6,804 nucleotides of DNA from Candidatus Eiseniibacteriota bacterium. GTDB taxonomy: Bacteria; Eisenbacteria; RBG-16-71-46; CAIMUX01; WJJG01. Shown here piece by piece: positions 6,413 through 6,804 of this stretch (its first letter is position 1; each line of letters starts with the position of its first letter). The stretch lies in contig VGIY01000140.1 in the NCBI GenBank assembly GCA_016867695.1, forward strand, positions 1 to 6,804, in the 5' to 3' direction. Below the pieces are notes generated by a model that saw nothing but the letters and a program-made list of their open reading frames with translations, did no database searches and was not told the DNA's origin. The position numbers and the translations under genes are program-made.

Positions 6413-6438
6413 GGGGGGAAAGGTTCTGACAAACCCGG
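6413..6438 (-). repeat. Element Y right subterminal repeat (R2)
   Basis: On the + strand it is GGGGGG followed by AAAGGTTCTGACAAACCCGG. It shares the AACCCGG end and the TT.TGA core with R3, exactly 33 bp away. Confidence 0.75.
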
Positions 6439-6446
6439 TCCTATGC

Positions 6447-6471
6447 GGTCCCTAGCTTATGAAAACCTACA
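6447..6471 (-). repeat. Element Y right terminal inverted repeat (R1)
   Basis: On the + strand it starts GGTCCCT and ends AAAACCTACA. It is the inverse of L1 at 20 of 25 positions. Its TTATGA core is 33 bp from that of R2. Confidence 0.88.
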
Positions 6472-6535
6472 GGCGTAGAAATCCAGACCGGCGTTGGAGT
6501 GGGGAAGGGATTGCCTGGGCGTTGGATTCGGGGTT
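6472..6535. other. Unassigned 64-bp segment between element Y and the second copy of X
   Basis: I see no gene, promoter or repeat in it, and it does not match the 69-bp junction on the other side of Y. It could be host DNA or debris of another element. Confidence 0.5.
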
Positions 6536-6804
6536 GTCGGCGGGGTCCATACCCGCGCATAGTTGGTGAGGATCGTGTTTCTCCCCCGGATTCCTTCGCC
6601 ATGGCTGAGGGGGCGCCGGGAGGTCTGGCTTCGGCCTGGGTAGGCTCCTGCATCTTCTTCTAGCGAGTGCGGATAGATCTGGGAGAAGGGCTTTGCCGCC
6701 GGAAAGGCGAAGGCCCGGAGCTGTCCCCTCCGAGCCTTCATGGGTCATCGCGGTGGTCGAAGCTGCGATGGAACCCGGTTCCAGGGTGATCGACCGCGAC
6801 CCGT
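6536..6804 (+). mobile_element. Left end of a second copy of element X (copy B, continues past the window)
   Basis: This is the second copy of the ~267-bp leader found at 2761-3028, in the same orientation. The repeat begins within TGTCGG at 6535-6540, resembling an IS21-type end. If it is complete, the zinc-ribbon gene should start about 30 bp beyond the window and istA about 490 bp beyond. No gene lies in the visible part; the leader hairpin recurs at 6709-6739. Confidence 0.75.
6709..6739. other. Conserved hairpin in the repeat leader, copy B
   Basis: It is identical base for base to the hairpin in copy A (2933-2963): an 11-bp stem with one mismatch and the loop CTGTCCC. Confidence 0.5.

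Larger units (their letters stand above)
3875..6471 (-). mobile_element. Complete IS21-family insertion sequence (element Y, 2597 bp)
   Basis: The element holds istA and istB in the normal order and overlap, both on the - strand, between terminal inverted repeats. The left end (TGTCGGTTTTCACAGG..., 3875-3899) and the inverse of the right end (TGTAGGTTTTCATAAG..., 6471-6447) agree at 20 of 25 positions and both finish in AGGGACC. Further copies of the terminal motif lie inside each end, as known for IS21 itself. Length, gene content and ends are all those of an intact member, so it may be active. I see no target-site duplication: the flanks are ...TTACATGT on the left and GGCGTAGA... on the right. 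Confidence 0.93.

Overview
This is a high-GC bacterial window, and the organism is most likely Gram-negative. Two adjacent genes carry lipoprotein or secretion signals, one of them looks like an outer-membrane beta-barrel, and there is the remnant of a bacterial 'eukaryotic-like' Ser/Thr kinase. That mix is common in myxobacteria and other former Deltaproteobacteria, Planctomycetota and several uncultured phyla. No rRNA or tRNA gene is present to settle the taxonomy. I see no CRISPR array.

Left third (1-2079, + strand) is the host part. It is a compact three-gene cluster: the C-terminal end of a small membrane protein with a PGSGQ motif (cut by the window edge), a 326-aa lipoprotein of unknown function, and a probable outer-membrane beta-barrel protein. 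The genes are 32-41 bp apart and look like one transcript, perhaps an envelope module. None has a function I can name.

Middle (2080-3874) is decayed and mosaic. A Ser/Thr kinase C-lobe lies on the - strand, converging on the barrel gene. It is frameshifted inside the activation segment and cut off exactly before its HRD motif. At that cut begins a + strand IS21-type element, here called X. Its left end is a ~267-bp non-coding leader, followed by a small Cys-rich zinc-ribbon-like gene and the first 95 codons of an istA transposase, then the homology stops.

Right part (3875-6471, - strand) is a second, complete IS21-type element, here called Y, with istA and istB overlapping by ATGA. Its 25-bp terminal inverted repeats match at 20 positions. 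Additional internal copies of the terminal motif are present: two at the left end and three at the right end, the right-hand ones spaced exactly 33 bp apart. At 6536 another copy of the X leader starts in the same orientation and runs off the window, so Y lies between two direct copies of the start of X.

I did not find a clearly new defence or metabolic system. The most interesting points are the duplicated X leader with a near-invariant core and a conserved hairpin, the zinc-ribbon gene that seems to belong to element X as a third gene, the phased terminal repeats of Y, and the uncharacterised lipoprotein/barrel cluster.
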